Shown: piece by piece, positions 47,054-60,858 of the stretch
Layout of the letters: every line of letters starts with the position of its first letter
Position numbering within the stretch: the stretch's first letter is position 1
Assembly: GCF_029211225.1 (NCBI RefSeq)
Contig: NZ_JARGEM010000006.1
Location: forward strand, 62,001 to 126,000
Direction: 5' to 3'
Origin: Antiquaquibacter metalliresistens
GTDB taxonomy: Bacteria; Actinomycetota; Actinomycetes; Actinomycetales; Microbacteriaceae
Length of the DNA: 64,000 nucleotides
The notes under the pieces: model-generated
The model's database searches: none
What the model saw: the letters and a program-made list of their open reading frames with translations, nothing else
What the model was told of the DNA's origin: nothing
Position numbers and translations under genes: made by a program

Positions 47054-47930
47054 CAAGGCTTCCCAGATCGCGGTCGGCTCCTCTTCGGGGGAGCCGGCCG
47101 CGACACTGCTCCAGTACGACTCCCAGTTCGGGTATTCGGCCGCTGGCACCGCGACCTCGCAGGCCCGCCGTGATGGGCGTCGCCAGGGCTGGTTGATCGC
47201 GCTCGGGTTCGTGGTGCCACTCGCGCTGCTCGGCGCCTGGCAACTCGTCACGGTGCTCGAGCTGGTGCCGTCGTACCGGCTTCCCGCGCCGATCGAGGTC
47301 TGGAACGCCGGCGTCGATCTGGCACAGCGCGGACTGCTCGCTCAGTACGTCGGCATCTCGGTGCAGCGCGTGCTGCTGGGCTTCGTCTTCGGCGCGGTGA
47401 TCGGCCTCGTGCTGGGCGCCATCGTGGGCCTCTCGAAGCTCGCGAGCGCGTTCTTCGCGCCCACGATCGGCGGCTTCCGGGCCGTGCCGTCGCTGGCGTG
47501 GGTGCCGTTGCTGATTCTCTATGTGGGTATCAACGAGGACTCCAAGGTCATCCTCATCGCCATCGGCGCGCTGTTCCCGGTCTACACGACGGTGGCAGGC
47601 GCCCTGCGTCACGTGGATCCGCACCTCGTGGAGCTCGGCACCGCCTACGGTCTCAGCCAGTTCCAGCTGCTGCGACAGGTGCAGTTGCCGGCCGTGGTGC
47701 CGAGCATCGTCTCGGGGCTCCGGCTCGCCCTCGCGCAGTCCTGGTTGTTCCTGGTGGCTGCCGAACTCATCGCATCCTCGATGGGACTCGGGTTCTTGTT
47801 GGTGGACTCGCAGAACAACGGGCGCGTCGACCGCATGTTCCTCACGATCATTCTGCTCGGCATCCTCGGCAAGTCGACGGATGCACTGATCGGCCTGCTG
47901 GAGCGGTACCTGCTCAAGCGCTGGGGGTAG
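47046..47930 (+). CDS. ABC transporter permease (SsuC-like)
   Basis: 294 residues, about six membrane segments, with the BPD permease EAA loop (VELGTAYGLSQFQLLRQVQL followed by PAVVPSIVSG). Hydrophilic N-terminal tail of about 45 residues. TTG start at 47046 overlaps the lipoprotein stop by 8 bases; this rare start and the coupling suggest controlled stoichiometry. Completes the importer. Confidence 0.92.
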   Translation: MADKASQIAVGSSSGEPAATLLQYDSQFGYSAAGTATSQARRDGRRQGWLIALGFVVPLALLGAWQLVTVLELVPSYRLPAPIEVWNAGVDLAQRGLLAQYVGISVQRVLLGFVFGAVIGLVLGAIVGLSKLASAFFAPTIGGFRAVPSLAWVPLLILYVGINEDSKVILIAIGALFPVYTTVAGALRHVDPHLVELGTAYGLSQFQLLRQVQLPAVVPSIVSGLRLALAQSWLFLVAAELIASSMGLGFLLVDSQNNGRVDRMFLTIILLGILGKSTDALIGLLERYLLKRWG

Positions 47931-47953
47931 CGCTCGAGCAGGCACCGCCGTTC

Positions 47954-50163
<2,210 letters not shown>

Positions 50164-50167
<4 letters not shown>

Positions 50168-51462
50168 GCCTGCGAATAGTGGGAGCCGCGCTGCCGGACG
50201 GCACGCGCACGGACCTGTTCGTGCGCGACGGTGTGTTCGTCGACGATCTCGGCACAGACGATCACCGCACCGTCGATGCGGAGGGCCTGCTCGCGCTGCC
50301 CGGCCTCGTCGACCTGCACACGCACCTGCGTGAGCCCGGCTTCGAGCAGAGCGAGACGGTGCTCACCGGTTCACGGGCCGCAGCATCCGGCGGCTTCACC
50401 GCGGTGTTCGCGATGGCCAACACCATGCCGGTGGCCGACACCGCCGGCGTCGTCGAGCAGGTGCAGTCGCTCGGGGATGCCGCTGGCTACGTGACGGTGC
50501 GTCCGATCGGTGCGGTCACCGTGGGGCTCGCGGGGGAGCGACTCGCCGAGATCGGTGCGATGGCGCAGTCCAGGGCCGCCGTGCGGGTGTTCTCCGACGA
50601 CGGCCACTGCGTGCACGACCCGTTGCTGATGCGCCGTGCCCTCGAGTACGTGAAGACCTTCGGCGGCGTCGTCGCCCAGCACGCCCAGGAGCCGAGGCTC
50701 ACGATCGGTGCGCAGATGAACGAGGGCGCGGTCTCCGGCGAGCTCGGGCTCGCCGGCTGGCCCGCCGTCGCCGAGGAGGCGATCATCGCGCGCGACGTGC
50801 TGCTCGCCCAGCATGTCGGCGCCCGGCTGCACGTGTGCCACGTGTCGACCGCGGGCAGCGTCGAGGTGATCCGCTGGGCCAAGGCCAGGGGCGTGGATGT
50901 CACCGCCGAGGTCACCCCCCACCACCTGCTGCTCACCGAGCAGCTCGTACGCAGCTACGACTCGCGCTTCAAGGTCAACCCGCCCCTGCGCCGGGACGAG
51001 GACGTCGTCGCCCTGCGGGAGGCCCTCGCCGACGGCACCATCGACATCGTGGCCACCGACCATGCGCCCCACCCGGCGGAGGCCAAGGAGTGCGCCTGGG
51101 ACGAGGCGGCCAACGGCATGGTGGGACTGGAGTCCGCGCTGAGTGTCGTGCAGGCCTCGGTCGTCGACACCGGCCTGCTGACCTGGAGCGACGTGGCCCG
51201 GGTGCTCTCGATCGCGCCCGCCGAGATCGGCAGGCTCGACGGGTACGCCGCGCCGTTCGCCATCGGCTCCCCGGCGAACCTCACGCTCGTCGATCCCGCT
51301 GCACGGCGCGAGTTCGGTGTGGAGCACCTGCACGGTCGCAGCACGAACTCGCCGTACCTGGGGCGCACGCTCCCGGGCCGCATCGTTGCCACGATCCATG
51401 CCGGGCGGCCGACCGTGCTCGATGGCGCGCTGCTCGAACCGGAGGAGGTGCGCCGTGGATAG
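50164..51462 (+). CDS. pyrC: dihydroorotase
   Basis: 432 residues, type I amidohydrolase. Metal ligands H52 and H54 ([10 protein letters not shown]), H in AQHAQEPRL and HVCHVST, D in VATDHAPHP. Closes carbamoyl aspartate to dihydroorotate. ATGA overlap with pyrB; its end overlaps the next gene by 8 bases. Confidence 0.96.
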
Positions 51463-51940
51463 GTCGGTGCTGATGGGCCTCGTCGTGCTGTTCATGCTGG
51501 CACTGCTCGGCCTCATGGCCTGGGGTTGGTATGGGCGCCGCAAGCGTCAGCGCGATGTCGCCGCGCCCGTGCCTGTGCCTGTGGAGATCGGGGCGGTGCT
51601 CGCGCGGCTCGAGGGCAAGTACGTCGCGACCACGGAGGCCGGGGACCGGCTGGACCGGCTCGCGGTGCACGGCCTCGGCTTCCGAGGCGACGCCACGCTC
51701 ACCGTGGCGGAGGGCGGCGTGCTCGTCGGCCTGTCCGAACGCGACGTGTGGATTCCGCTGGCGGATCTGCGCGGCATCCACCGTGCCACCTGGACCATCG
51801 ACCGGGTGGTCGAGACCGACGGCCTCGAGGTGCTCGACTGGACGCTCGGTGAGCGACCGGTGGAGAGCGCATTCCGCATGCAGCAGCCCAAAGCCCTCGA
51901 AACGGCCGTAGCCCAACTACTCGAACGGAGGGCCGCGTGA
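51455..51940 (+). CDS. membrane-anchored PH-like protein of the pyr-car operon
   Basis: 161 residues. One N-terminal membrane segment about 5-25 ([21 protein letters not shown]), a basic stop-transfer GRRKRQR, then a beta-rich domain ([36 protein letters not shown]) and a C-terminal helix, like a pleckstrin-homology fold. The same slot between pyrC and carA in Mycobacterium holds Rv1382. Function unknown; the position suggests co-expression with pyrimidine synthesis. GTG start; stop overlaps carA as GTGA. Confidence 0.8.
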   Translation: MDRSVLMGLVVLFMLALLGLMAWGWYGRRKRQRDVAAPVPVPVEIGAVLARLEGKYVATTEAGDRLDRLAVHGLGFRGDATLTVAEGGVLVGLSERDVWIPLADLRGIHRATWTIDRVVETDGLEVLDWTLGERPVESAFRMQQPKALETAVAQLLERRAA

Positions 51941-53070
51941 GCCCCGAACCCGCCGTGCTCGTCCTGGAGGACGGCACGAGATACACCGGCAACGCCTACG
52001 GTGCGGTCGGTCGCACCCTCGGCGAGGTGGTTTTCGCCACCGGCATGACCGGCTACCAGGAGACCCTCACCGACCCGAGCTACGCCGGACAGATCGTCGT
52101 GATGACGGCGCCGCACATCGGCAACACCGGCGTCAACGACGAGGATCCCGAGTCGAGCCGCATCTGGGTGGCCGGCTACGTCGTGCGCGACCCCTCCCGC
52201 ATCGTCTCCAACTATCGTGCCGACGGCTCGCTCGACGACCAGCTCGTGCGGGACGGCATCGTCGGCATCAGCGGCATCGACACGCGCGCCGTCACGCGGC
52301 GACTTCGCGATGCCGGGGCCATGCGCGGCGGCATCTTCTCGGGCGCGGATGCCGCACTCGGTCCCGATGCGCAGCTCGCCATCGTGCGCGAGGCCGCCGA
52401 GATGTCCGGCCAGAACCTCTCCAGCGAGGTCTCCACGCGCACGGAGTACGTCATCCCCGCGGTCGGCGAGAAGCTGGGCAACCTGGCGGTGCTCGACCTC
52501 GGCGTGAAGACTTCGACGCTCAACGCGCTCGCGCAGCGCGGCTTCGAGGTGCATGTGCTGCCGCAGTCCGTGACGCTCGAGCAGCTGCTGGCGATCCATC
52601 CCGTCGCCGCGTTCTTCTCGAACGGGCCGGGCGACCCCGCCGCCTCCGACCAGCATGTCGAGCTGCTGCAGGGCATCCTGCGAGAGCGCCTGCCGTTCTT
52701 CGGCATCTGCTTCGGCAATCAGCTGCTGGGCCGTGCACTCGGGTTCGGCACTTACAAGCTGCCGTTCGGCCACCGCGGCATCAACCAGCCGGTCGTGGAT
52801 GTCGCGACCGGCCGCACCGAGATCACGAGCCACAACCACGGATTCGCCGTCGACGCCCCGATCGGGCAGGTCACCGACTCGCCCGCCGGCTTCGGTCGCG
52901 TCGAGGTCAGCCACGTCAACCTCAACGACGACGTCGTGGAGGGGCTGCGGGCCCTCGACATCCCGGCCTTCTCCGTGCAGTACCACCCCGAGGCGGCCGC
53001 AGGCCCCCACGACGCCAACTATCTGTTCGATCGCTTCCGCGATCTGGTGATTGAGAGCAAGCGTGCCTAA
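51937..53070 (+). CDS. carA: carbamoyl-phosphate synthase small subunit
   Basis: 377 residues. Glutaminase triad C258 (FFGICFGNQ), H350 and E352 (QYHPEAAAG). Supplies ammonia to CarB for both pyrimidine and arginine synthesis. GTG start; its end overlaps carB by 8 bases. Confidence 0.97.
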   Translation: MSPEPAVLVLEDGTRYTGNAYGAVGRTLGEVVFATGMTGYQETLTDPSYAGQIVVMTAPHIGNTGVNDEDPESSRIWVAGYVVRDPSRIVSNYRADGSLDDQLVRDGIVGISGIDTRAVTRRLRDAGAMRGGIFSGADAALGPDAQLAIVREAAEMSGQNLSSEVSTRTEYVIPAVGEKLGNLAVLDLGVKTSTLNALAQRGFEVHVLPQSVTLEQLLAIHPVAAFFSNGPGDPAASDQHVELLQGILRERLPFFGICFGNQLLGRALGFGTYKLPFGHRGINQPVVDVATGRTEITSHNHGFAVDAPIGQVTDSPAGFGRVEVSHVNLNDDVVEGLRALDIPAFSVQYHPEAAAGPHDANYLFDRFRDLVIESKRA

Positions 53071-56000
53071 GCGCGATGACATCAACTCGGTCCTCGTGAT
53101 CGGGTCCGGCCCGATCGTGATCGGTCAGGCCGCGGAGTTCGACTATTCGGGCACCCAGGCCTGCCGCGTGCTGCGCAGTGAGGGCGTGCGCGTCATCCTG
53201 GTCAACTCCAACCCGGCCACGATCATGACCGACCCCGACTTCGCCGATGCGACCTATATCGAGCCGATCACCTGGGAGGTGATCGAGTCGATCATCGCCA
53301 AGGAGCAGCCCGATGCGATCCTGCCGACCCTCGGCGGGCAGACGGCGCTGAACGCGGCGATCCAGCTGCACGAGCACGGCATCCTCGAGAAGTACGGCGT
53401 GGAGCTCATCGGTGCGAACTTCGAGGCGATCAACAAGGGCGAGGATCGCCAGCTCTTCAAGCAGCTGGTGATCGACGCGGGCGCGGATGTCGCCCGCAGC
53501 TTCATCGCCCACACCGTCGGCGAGGCCATCGATTTCGCCGAGGAGCTCGGCTATCCGCTCGTGATCCGCCCGAGTTTCACCATGGGCGGCCTCGGCTCCG
53601 GCTTCGCCTACGACCGCGACGAGCTGATCCGCATGGTCACCGACGGGCTGCACCAGTCGCCGACCACCGAGGTGCTGCTCGAGGAGTCCATCCTCGGGTG
53701 GAAGGAGTACGAGCTCGAGCTCATGCGCGACACCTCGGACAACACCGTGGTGGTGTGCTCGATCGAGAACGTCGACCCGGTGGGCGTGCACACGGGCGAC
53801 TCGATCACCGTCGCTCCCGCGTTGACGCTGACCGACCGCGAGTACCAGAACCTGCGCGACATCGGCATCGACATCATCCGGGCCGTGGGCGTCGACACCG
53901 GCGGGTGCAACATCCAGTTCGCCGTCGACCCGGCCACCGGTCGCGTGATCGTCATCGAGATGAACCCCCGGGTGTCGCGTTCCAGTGCGCTGGCCTCGAA
54001 GGCGACCGGCTTCCCGATCGCGAAGATCGCGGCCATGCTCGCGATCGGCTACCGGCTCGACGAGATCCCGAACGACATCACCAAGGTGACGCCGGCATCC
54101 TTCGAACCCACGCTCGACTACGTCGTGGTCAAGGTGCCGCGGTTCGCCTTCGAGAAGTTCCCGATGGCCGACACGCGACTGACGACGACCATGAAGTCGG
54201 TCGGCGAGGCGATGGCGATCGGCCGCAACTACACGACGGCGCTGCAGAAGGCGCTGCGTTCGCTCGAGAAGCGGGGTTCGAGCTTCCACTGGCAGGGTGA
54301 GCCGGGCGACAAGGCGGCGCTGCTCCAGCTCGCGAGCGTGCCCACCGACGGCCGCATCGTCACGGTGCAGCAGGCGATGCGGGCCGGCGCGAGCATCGAG
54401 GAGGTCTTCGAGGCCACCAAGATCGATCCCTGGTTCATCGACCAGATCGCCCTCATCAACGAGGTCGCGCTCGAGATCGCCTCGTTCCACCTGCTCGACG
54501 AGCGGATGCTGCGCCTCGGCAAGGACCATGGCTTCAGCGACGCGCAGATCGCCCAGTTGCGCGGCATCGCGGAGCACGAGGTGCGCGCACTGCGCTGGCA
54601 GCTCGGCGTGCGCCCGGTCTACAAGACCGTCGACACCTGCGCGGGGGAGTTCCCGGCGCTCACGCCCTACCACTACTCGAGCTACGACAGCGAGACCGAG
54701 GTGCAGCCGTCGGATCGCCGCAAGGTCGTGATCCTCGGCTCCGGACCGAACCGCATCGGGCAGGGCATCGAGTTCGACTACTCGTGCGTGCACGCATCGT
54801 TCGCCCTCTCGGCCGCCGGGTTCGAGACGATCATGATCAACTGCAACCCCGAGACCGTATCCACCGACTACGACACGAGCGACCGGCTCTACTTCGAGCC
54901 GCTCACCCTCGAGGACGTGCTCGAGATCATCCACGCCGAGTCGCAGTCCGGCGAGCTCGTCGGCGTGATCGTGCAGCTCGGCGGGCAGACGGCCCTCGGG
55001 CTCGCTCAGGGCCTCAAGGACGCGGGCGTGCCGATCCTCGGCACAACGCCGGAGGCCATCGACCTCGCCGAGGAGCGCGGTCTGTTCTCCGCGATCCTCG
55101 CCGACGCCGGCCTGCAGTCTCCGAAGAACGGCACGGCGACGGATGCCCCGTCCGCCGTCGTCGTCGCCGAGTCGATCGGCTACCCCGTGCTGGTGCGCCC
55201 GAGCTACGTGCTCGGCGGACGCGGCATGGAGATCGTCTACGACACTCCGAGCCTCGAGGACTACTTCGACCGCGTGCGGGAGCAGGCCATCATCGGACCC
55301 GGCTCGCCGCTGCTCGTCGACCGCTTCCTCGACGACGCCGTGGAGATCGACATCGACGCGCTCTACGACGGCACCGAGCTGTATGTCGGCGGCATCATGG
55401 AGCACATCGAGGAGGCGGGCATCCACTCCGGCGACTCCGCGTGCACGCTGCCGCCCGTGACACTCGGGCGCGACATCCTGCACCGCGTCGTCGAGGCGAC
55501 CGAGGCGATCGCTCGCGGCATCGGCGTGCGTGGACTCATCAACGTGCAGTTCGCGATCGGCCAGGGCATCCTCTACGTGCTCGAGGCGAATCCTCGGGCT
55601 TCGCGCACGGTGCCGTTCGTGTCGAAGGCGCTCGGCATCCCGCTCGCGAAGGCGGCGTCGCTCGTGATGGTGGGCCGCAGCATCCGCTCGCTCGTGGATG
55701 ACGGACTGCTGCCCGAGCAGGACGGTTCGCGGGTGCCGATGGACTCGCCGGTCGCCGTGAAGGAGGCGGTGCTGCCGTTCAACCGCTTCCGCACCGCCGA
55801 GGGGCAGGTCGTGGACTCGGTGCTCGGGCCGGAGATGCGCTCCACCGGCGAGGTGATGGGCATCGACTCGAACTTCCCGAAGGCCTTCGCGAAGAGCCAG
55901 GAGGCCGCGTACGGCGGCCTGCCCTCGAGCGGTTCGGTGTTCGTCTCCGTCGCCGACCGTGACAAGCGCGCGATCGTGCTGCCCGTGATGCGGCTGAGTC

Positions 56001-56371
56001 AGCTGGGCTTCACGATCCTCGCGACCGAGGGCACGGCAGAGGTGCTCGCCCGCTATGGGATCGCGGCCCGGGTGGTGCGCAAGTACTTCATGGGCCAGGC
56101 GGTCGTCGAGGGCGAGCCCTCGATCGTCGAGCTCATCAACCAGGGCGAAGTGGATGTCGTCATCAACACCCCGAGCGGCCGCAGCGCCCGCGCCGACGGC
56201 TACGAGATCCGCATGGCCACCGTCGCCGCCGACAAGCCGCTGTTCACGACGATCGCCCAGCTCGGCGCCGCCGTGGCCTCGATCGAGTCGATCCGCGAGG
56301 GCTTCACGGTGCGCTCCCTGCAGGACTACGCGCGCGATCGCGCCGCGGCGCTGGCGGACTCGCGTGCCTGA
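53063..56371 (+). CDS. carB: carbamoyl-phosphate synthase large subunit
   Basis: 1102 residues. Two homologous ATP-grasp halves: the first begins [20 protein letters not shown] and the second [20 protein letters not shown] (about 558 on), and a C-terminal MGS-like allosteric domain (about 945-1100) ends the chain. Full family length. GTG at 53063 chosen over an in-frame start 12 bases upstream because of the 8-base overlap with carA and the family N-terminus PKRDDI. Confidence 0.97.
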   Translation: MPKRDDINSVLVIGSGPIVIGQAAEFDYSGTQACRVLRSEGVRVILVNSNPATIMTDPDFADATYIEPITWEVIESIIAKEQPDAILPTLGGQTALNAAIQLHEHGILEKYGVELIGANFEAINKGEDRQLFKQLVIDAGADVARSFIAHTVGEAIDFAEELGYPLVIRPSFTMGGLGSGFAYDRDELIRMVTDGLHQSPTTEVLLEESILGWKEYELELMRDTSDNTVVVCSIENVDPVGVHTGDSITVAPALTLTDREYQNLRDIGIDIIRAVGVDTGGCNIQFAVDPATGRVIVIEMNPRVSRSSALASKATGFPIAKIAAMLAIGYRLDEIPNDITKVTPASFEPTLDYVVVKVPRFAFEKFPMADTRLTTTMKSVGEAMAIGRNYTTALQKALRSLEKRGSSFHWQGEPGDKAALLQLASVPTDGRIVTVQQAMRAGASIEEVFEATKIDPWFIDQIALINEVALEIASFHLLDERMLRLGKDHGFSDAQIAQLRGIAEHEVRALRWQLGVRPVYKTVDTCAGEFPALTPYHYSSYDSETEVQPSDRRKVVILGSGPNRIGQGIEFDYSCVHASFALSAAGFETIMINCNPETVSTDYDTSDRLYFEPLTLEDVLEIIHAESQSGELVGVIVQLGGQTALGLAQGLKDAGVPILGTTPEAIDLAEERGLFSAILADAGLQSPKNGTATDAPSAVVVAESIGYPVLVRPSYVLGGRGMEIVYDTPSLEDYFDRVREQAIIGPGSPLLVDRFLDDAVEIDIDALYDGTELYVGGIMEHIEEAGIHSGDSACTLPPVTLGRDILHRVVEATEAIARGIGVRGLINVQFAIGQGILYVLEANPRASRTVPFVSKALGIPLAKAASLVMVGRSIRSLVDDGLLPEQDGSRVPMDSPVAVKEAVLPFNRFRTAEGQVVDSVLGPEMRSTGEVMGIDSNFPKAFAKSQEAAYGGLPSSGSVFVSVADRDKRAIVLPVMRLSQLGFTILATEGTAEVLARYGIAARVVRKYFMGQAVVEGEPSIVELINQGEVDVVINTPSGRSARADGYEIRMATVAADKPLFTTIAQLGAAVASIESIREGFTVRSLQDYARDRAAALADSRA

Positions 56372-57206
56372 TTTCGGCGCGCGCCTGGATGCCGCCTTCG
56401 ATGCTCGGGGGCAGCTGTGTCTCGGGCTCGACGCGCACGCGTTCCTGCTCGAGGCGTGGGGGCTGCCCGACAGCGCGGCGGGCGCACGAGAGTTCGGACT
56501 GCGCGCGGTGGAGGCCGCCGTCGGCGTGGTCGGCATCGTCAAACCGCAGATCGCGTTCTTCGAGCGTCATGGCGCGGCCGGGTATGCGGCCCTCGAGGCG
56601 GTCATCGCCTCGGCACGCGCGGCCGGTCTGTTGGTGATCGCCGACGTCAAGCGTGGCGACATCGGATCGACGATCGACGCCTACGGGGCGGCGTGGCTCA
56701 CGCCGGGGTCGCCGTTCGAGGTCGACGCGATGACGCTCGTGGCCTACCAGGGCGTCGGATCGATCGCCGGCCCGATCGACCTCGCCCGGCGCACCGGCAA
56801 GGGCGTCTTCGTTCTGGCCGCCACCTCGAACCCGGAGGCGCGTGCGCTGCAGACGGCGGTGCTGGCCGAGGGTCCCTACGCCGGTGCAACGGTGGCCGGC
56901 GGTATCGTCGGAGAGGTGGACGAGCTCAACTCCGGCGAGGGTCTCGGGTCGGTCGGTGTCGTGCTCGGCGCGACCGTGGACCTCGCCGACTACCGCATCG
57001 AGCCCGGTGTACTCTCCCGCACCCCGATTCTCGCGCCCGGCTTCGGAGAGCAGGGCGCGCAGTTGACGGACCTGCCACGGCTCTACGGCGCGGCGGCGGT
57101 GAACGTGGTGGCCAACATCGGACGCGCCGTGCTGCGGGACGGGCCGGCCAGGGTCAGGCCCGAACTCCAGCGCCACGTCGATACGCTGCGGAACGCGTCG
57201 GCATGA
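56364..57206 (+). CDS. pyrF: orotidine 5'-phosphate decarboxylase (type 2)
   Basis: 280 residues, the longer actinobacterial type 2 form. [20 protein letters not shown], catalytic [13 protein letters not shown], and [11 protein letters not shown]. Makes UMP. pyrD and pyrE are not in this operon. GTG overlaps the carB stop by 8 bases; its stop overlaps gmk as ATGA. Confidence 0.96.
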   Translation: MPDFGARLDAAFDARGQLCLGLDAHAFLLEAWGLPDSAAGAREFGLRAVEAAVGVVGIVKPQIAFFERHGAAGYAALEAVIASARAAGLLVIADVKRGDIGSTIDAYGAAWLTPGSPFEVDAMTLVAYQGVGSIAGPIDLARRTGKGVFVLAATSNPEARALQTAVLAEGPYAGATVAGGIVGEVDELNSGEGLGSVGVVLGATVDLADYRIEPGVLSRTPILAPGFGEQGAQLTDLPRLYGAAAVNVVANIGRAVLRDGPARVRPELQRHVDTLRNASA

Positions 57207-58114
57207 GTCCGCGACCGGACCCGCCCGAGGTCGACCGCGCCGCTGCAAGCCGCGCGGCGATCGCGGCACGCCGCGCCCGCGCCGCGGTGAAGGCCGCGAT
57301 CGCGAGCCGAACCAGGACGGCGCTGGATGTCGCGCAGGTCGCGTGGGAGCATCCCGACAGCGTCGAGGCCGGCCTGCGCGTGCGCGAGATGCTGGCGAGC
57401 ATGCCCTCGCTCGGCCCCACCAGAACCGAGCGCGTGATGAGCCGACTGGAGATCTCCCCGCGCAAGCGCGTCGGCGGCCTCGGCGCGCGCCAACGCGAGC
57501 GTCTGGGCGAGTGGCTGCGGTCGCGCGTCGGCGGTTCGCACCGGCTGGTCGTGCTGGCTGGGCCCACCGCCGTCGGCAAGGGCAGCGTCTCGGCCTACAT
57601 CCGCGAGCACTATCCCGATGTGCTGCTGAGCGTCTCGGCGACGACGCGCGCGCCGCGGCCCGGGGAGATCGACGGCGTGCACTACTGGTTCGTCTCGGAT
57701 CAGGAGTTCGACCGACGCATCGCGGCGGGGGAGCTGCTCGAATGGGCGGTCGTGCACAACTCCTATCGCTACGGCACGCCACGGCCCCCGATCGAGCAGG
57801 CGCTCGCCGCCGGTCGACGCGTGCTGCTGGAGATCGACCTGCAGGGTGCCCGGCAGGTGCGCGCGGCGATGCCGGAGGCGCTGCTGGTGTTCCTGCTGCC
57901 GCCGAGCTGGGAGGAACTCGTGCGCCGTCTCACCGGCCGCGGCACCGAATCGGCCGAGGAACAGGCCCGCCGACTCGACACCGCACGGGTCGAACTCGCC
58001 GCCCAGGACGAGTTCGATGTGCGTGTCGTCAACAACGACGTCGGCGAAGCGGCACGCGAAGTCGTAGAATTGATGGATGCGCCGTTTCGCGCGACCACTT
58101 CTTCCCAAGCCTGA
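57203..58114 (+). CDS. gmk: mIHF-like domain fused to guanylate kinase
   Basis: 303 residues, about 100 more than ordinary guanylate kinase. Residues about 15-105 match actinobacterial integration host factor: [10 protein letters not shown] near the start, [40 protein letters not shown] (82-101). Residues 113-300 are the kinase: P-loop GPTAVGKGS (120-128), GMP-binding [18 protein letters not shown], lid LTGRGTES. In mycobacteria mIHF and gmk are separate adjacent genes; here the reading frame is continuous, with no stop or start signal between. The kinase makes GDP; the other part should bend DNA. Confidence 0.93.
   Translation: MSPRPDPPEVDRAAASRAAIAARRARAAVKAAIASRTRTALDVAQVAWEHPDSVEAGLRVREMLASMPSLGPTRTERVMSRLEISPRKRVGGLGARQRERLGEWLRSRVGGSHRLVVLAGPTAVGKGSVSAYIREHYPDVLLSVSATTRAPRPGEIDGVHYWFVSDQEFDRRIAAGELLEWAVVHNSYRYGTPRPPIEQALAAGRRVLLEIDLQGARQVRAAMPEALLVFLLPPSWEELVRRLTGRGTESAEEQARRLDTARVELAAQDEFDVRVVNNDVGEAAREVVELMDAPFRATTSSQA
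58065..58070 (+). promoter_or_regulatory. candidate -10 for rpoZ within the gmk end
   Basis: TAGAAT 55 bases before the rpoZ ATG, leaving a leader with a TGAGGAGCT ribosome site. Confidence 0.4.
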
Positions 58115-58125
58115 GGAGCTCCACC

Positions 58126-58386
58126 ATGGTTGACAAGCACTCCGGGATCATCGATCCTCCCATCGACGAGTTGCTCTCGAAGGTCGACTCCAAGTACCAG
58201 CTCGTGATCTTCGCGTCCAAGCGTGCGCGCCAGATCAACGACTACTACGCGGATCTGCACGAGGGCTCGCTGTTCGACAATGTCGGCCCGCTGGTGGACT
58301 CGACGATCGACGACAAGCCGCTCTCGGTGGCGCTGCACGAGATCAACGAGGACAAGCTCGAACTCAAGCGTCTGAGCTCCGAGTAG
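58126..58386 (+). CDS. rpoZ: RNA polymerase omega subunit
   Basis: 86 residues. [15 protein letters not shown] is the conserved helix that clamps the beta-prime subunit; [13 protein letters not shown] follows. Stabilises RNA polymerase and, in other bacteria, forms part of a ppGpp site. Usual position between gmk and coaBC. Confidence 0.94.
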   Translation: MVDKHSGIIDPPIDELLSKVDSKYQLVIFASKRARQINDYYADLHEGSLFDNVGPLVDSTIDDKPLSVALHEINEDKLELKRLSSE

Positions 58387-58427
58387 CGCCAACCACCGCA
58401 TCGGGTGTCGAGTCCGTCGGGACGCGC

Positions 58428-59609
58428 ATGAACATCGTCGTCGGTATCACGGGCGGTATCGCGGCCTACAAGGCCGTGAACGTGGTGCGTGCGTTCGTGC
58501 TCGCAGGCCACGACGTGCACGTCGTCGCGACGCCGAACGCGCTGCGCTTCGTCGGTCGTCCCACCCTGGAGGCGATCAGTCGCAACCTCGTGCACGACGA
58601 TCTGTACGAGGGCGTCGCCGAGGTGCGGCACGTGGCGATCGGGCAGGCCGCCGACCTCATCGTGGTGGCACCGGCGACGGCGAACACGATCGCCAAACTC
58701 GCTGGGGGGTTCGCCGACGATCTGCTCGGCAACACGATCCTCGCGAGCACCGCGCCGTTGGTGATCGCTCCGGCGATGCACACCGAGATGTGGCAGAACC
58801 CCGCGACCGTTGCGAACATCGCGACGCTCCGCTCCCGGGGCGTGACGATCGTCGGTCCGGCGACCGGCCAGCTCACGGGCAAGGATGCCGGACCCGGCCG
58901 CATGGCCGAACCGGACGTGATCGTGGCCGAGGCGCTCGCAATCGTTGGTCCTCGCGATCTGGCGGGCAGGCGCATCCTGGTCACGGCCGGAGGCACTCGG
59001 GAACCGCTCGACCCGGTGCGCTTCATCGGCAACCGTTCCAGCGGACGACAGGGCGTCGCGATCGCGACCGCCGCGGCCGCGCGCGGCGCCGACGTCACGC
59101 TCGTGGTCGCCAATCTCGAGGTCGACACCCCCGTGGGCATGGCGGTGCAGCATGTCGGCTCCACGCTCGAACTCGCCGAGGCCGTCGCGGCCGCGGCACC
59201 GGCGGCGGACGTCGTGATCATGGCCGCCGCCGTCGCGGACTACCGTCCCGAGTCCGTGGCCGAGGGCAAGATCAAGAAGGAGACGCAGGGGGAGCGTCTC
59301 GACCTGCGCCTGATCAAGAATCCGGACATTCTCAAGGCCGTCGCCGAACGGCGCTCGCCCGGGCAGGTCATCGTCGGCTTCGCGGCCGAGACCGAGCCGG
59401 ATGACGCGGCACTGCTCGAACTCGCACGCGCCAAGATCGCCCGCAAGGGCGCCGATCTGCTGGTCGTCAACAGGGTGGGCTGGAACGAGGGTTTCGCCAC
59501 CGCCGACAACGCCGTGACCGTCATCGATCGTCATGGCAGCATCGTGATCGAAGCCAGTGGCAGCAAGCGGTCGGTCGCCGACCGTATTCTTGACGTGCTG
59601 TCCGACTGA
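58428..59609 (+). CDS. coaBC: bifunctional phosphopantothenoylcysteine decarboxylase / synthetase
   Basis: 393 residues. CoaC flavoprotein half about 1-180 (GITGGIAAYKAVNVVR, VVAPATANTIAKLAGG, APAMHTEMWQNPA), CoaB half from about 183 (ILVTAGGTREPLDPVRFIGN, VVIMAAAVADYRP, KIKKE). Two steps of coenzyme A synthesis. Confidence 0.96.
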   Translation: MNIVVGITGGIAAYKAVNVVRAFVLAGHDVHVVATPNALRFVGRPTLEAISRNLVHDDLYEGVAEVRHVAIGQAADLIVVAPATANTIAKLAGGFADDLLGNTILASTAPLVIAPAMHTEMWQNPATVANIATLRSRGVTIVGPATGQLTGKDAGPGRMAEPDVIVAEALAIVGPRDLAGRRILVTAGGTREPLDPVRFIGNRSSGRQGVAIATAAAARGADVTLVVANLEVDTPVGMAVQHVGSTLELAEAVAAAAPAADVVIMAAAVADYRPESVAEGKIKKETQGERLDLRLIKNPDILKAVAERRSPGQVIVGFAAETEPDDAALLELARAKIARKGADLLVVNRVGWNEGFATADNAVTVIDRHGSIVIEASGSKRSVADRILDVLSD

Positions 59610-59654
59610 GTCGGCCTCTTTCTGTCACGAACGACGATCCTGGAGCCAAGCCGT

Positions 59655-60851
59655 ATGAGCACCCCCCTGCGCCTCTTCACATCCGAATCCGTCACCGAGG
59701 GGCACCCGGACAAGATCTGCGATCAGATCTCGGACAGCATCCTCGACGCGATGCTCGAACAAGACCCCCAGGCGCGGGTGGCGGTTGAAACCCTCGTGAC
59801 CACCGGCCTCGTGCACGTCGCGGGTGAGGTGACGACCTCCAGCTACGTCGACATCCCGTCGATCGTGCGCCAGCGCATCACCGACATCGGCTACACCTCG
59901 TCCGACGTCTGGTTCGACGGTCGCTCCTGCGGTGTGAGCATCTCGATCGGCGGGCAGTCGCCCGACATCGCGCAGGGCGTCGATTCCGCAATCGAGACCC
60001 GCGAGGGCACGAGCGAGGATGCCGGCGACCAGCAGGGCGCGGGCGACCAGGGCATCATGTTCGGCTACGCCACCACGGAGACCGCCGAGCTCATGCCGAT
60101 GCCGATCTGGCTCGCGCACCGGATGGCGGAGCGGCTCGCCGAGGTGCGGCACGCGGGCGAAGTGGACTACCTCCGCCCCGACGGCAAGACCCAGGTGACC
60201 ATCGGATACGAGGGTGCCGTGCCCCGATCCGTCGACACTGTCGTGCTCTCCACGCAGCACTCCACGTCGGTGAGCAACGAGCAGCTGCGGGCCGAGGTCG
60301 AAGAGCTCGTGATCCGCCCCGTGCTCGCGCGCACCGACCTCGACACGAGCGACCTCAAGGTGCTCATCAACCCGACCGGGCGTTTCGAGATCGGTGGCCC
60401 TCAGGGCGATGCGGGACTGACGGGACGCAAGATCATCGTCGACACCTATGGCGGGGCATCCCGTCACGGCGGCGGCGCCTTCAGCGGCAAGGACCCGTCG
60501 AAGGTCGACCGCTCCGCCGCCTACGCCATGCGCTGGGTCGCGAAGAACGCGGTGGCCGCGGGGTTGGCAGACCGCCTCGAGGTGCAAGTGGCTTACGCGA
60601 TCGGCAAGGCGGCGCCGGTCGGCCTCTATGTCGAGACCTTCGGCACCGCGCACGTGCCCGAGGAGACCATCATCGGCGCGATCCGCGAGGTGTTCGACCT
60701 GCGGCCCGGTGCGATCATCCGCGACCTCGACCTCCTGCGTCCGATCTACGCGAAGACCGCCACCTACGGGCACTTCGGTCGTGAGCTCCCGGACTTCACC
60801 TGGGAGCGCCGCGACCGGGTCGACGCATTGCGCGCCGCAGTCGGACTGTAG
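59655..60851 (+). CDS. metK: S-adenosylmethionine synthase
   Basis: 398 residues. Signatures [47 protein letters not shown]. Makes SAM from methionine and ATP. GGAGCC weak ribosome site. No SAM riboswitch is visible in the 45-base gap. The next gene, priA, starts seven bases after the stop. Confidence 0.97.
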   Translation: MSTPLRLFTSESVTEGHPDKICDQISDSILDAMLEQDPQARVAVETLVTTGLVHVAGEVTTSSYVDIPSIVRQRITDIGYTSSDVWFDGRSCGVSISIGGQSPDIAQGVDSAIETREGTSEDAGDQQGAGDQGIMFGYATTETAELMPMPIWLAHRMAERLAEVRHAGEVDYLRPDGKTQVTIGYEGAVPRSVDTVVLSTQHSTSVSNEQLRAEVEELVIRPVLARTDLDTSDLKVLINPTGRFEIGGPQGDAGLTGRKIIVDTYGGASRHGGGAFSGKDPSKVDRSAAYAMRWVAKNAVAAGLADRLEVQVAYAIGKAAPVGLYVETFGTAHVPEETIIGAIREVFDLRPGAIIRDLDLLRPIYAKTATYGHFGRELPDFTWERRDRVDALRAAVGL

Positions 60852-60858
60852 GAGCGCC

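Noticed and set aside
52922-56542. Open minus-strand frame of about 1200 codons opposite carB
   Set aside because: A shadow of carB: H, D, R and V-rich with no domain pattern; carB is full length and unambiguous.
59610-59654. SAM riboswitch before metK
   Set aside because: The gap is only 45 bases and shows no SAM-I or SAM-II type pairing.
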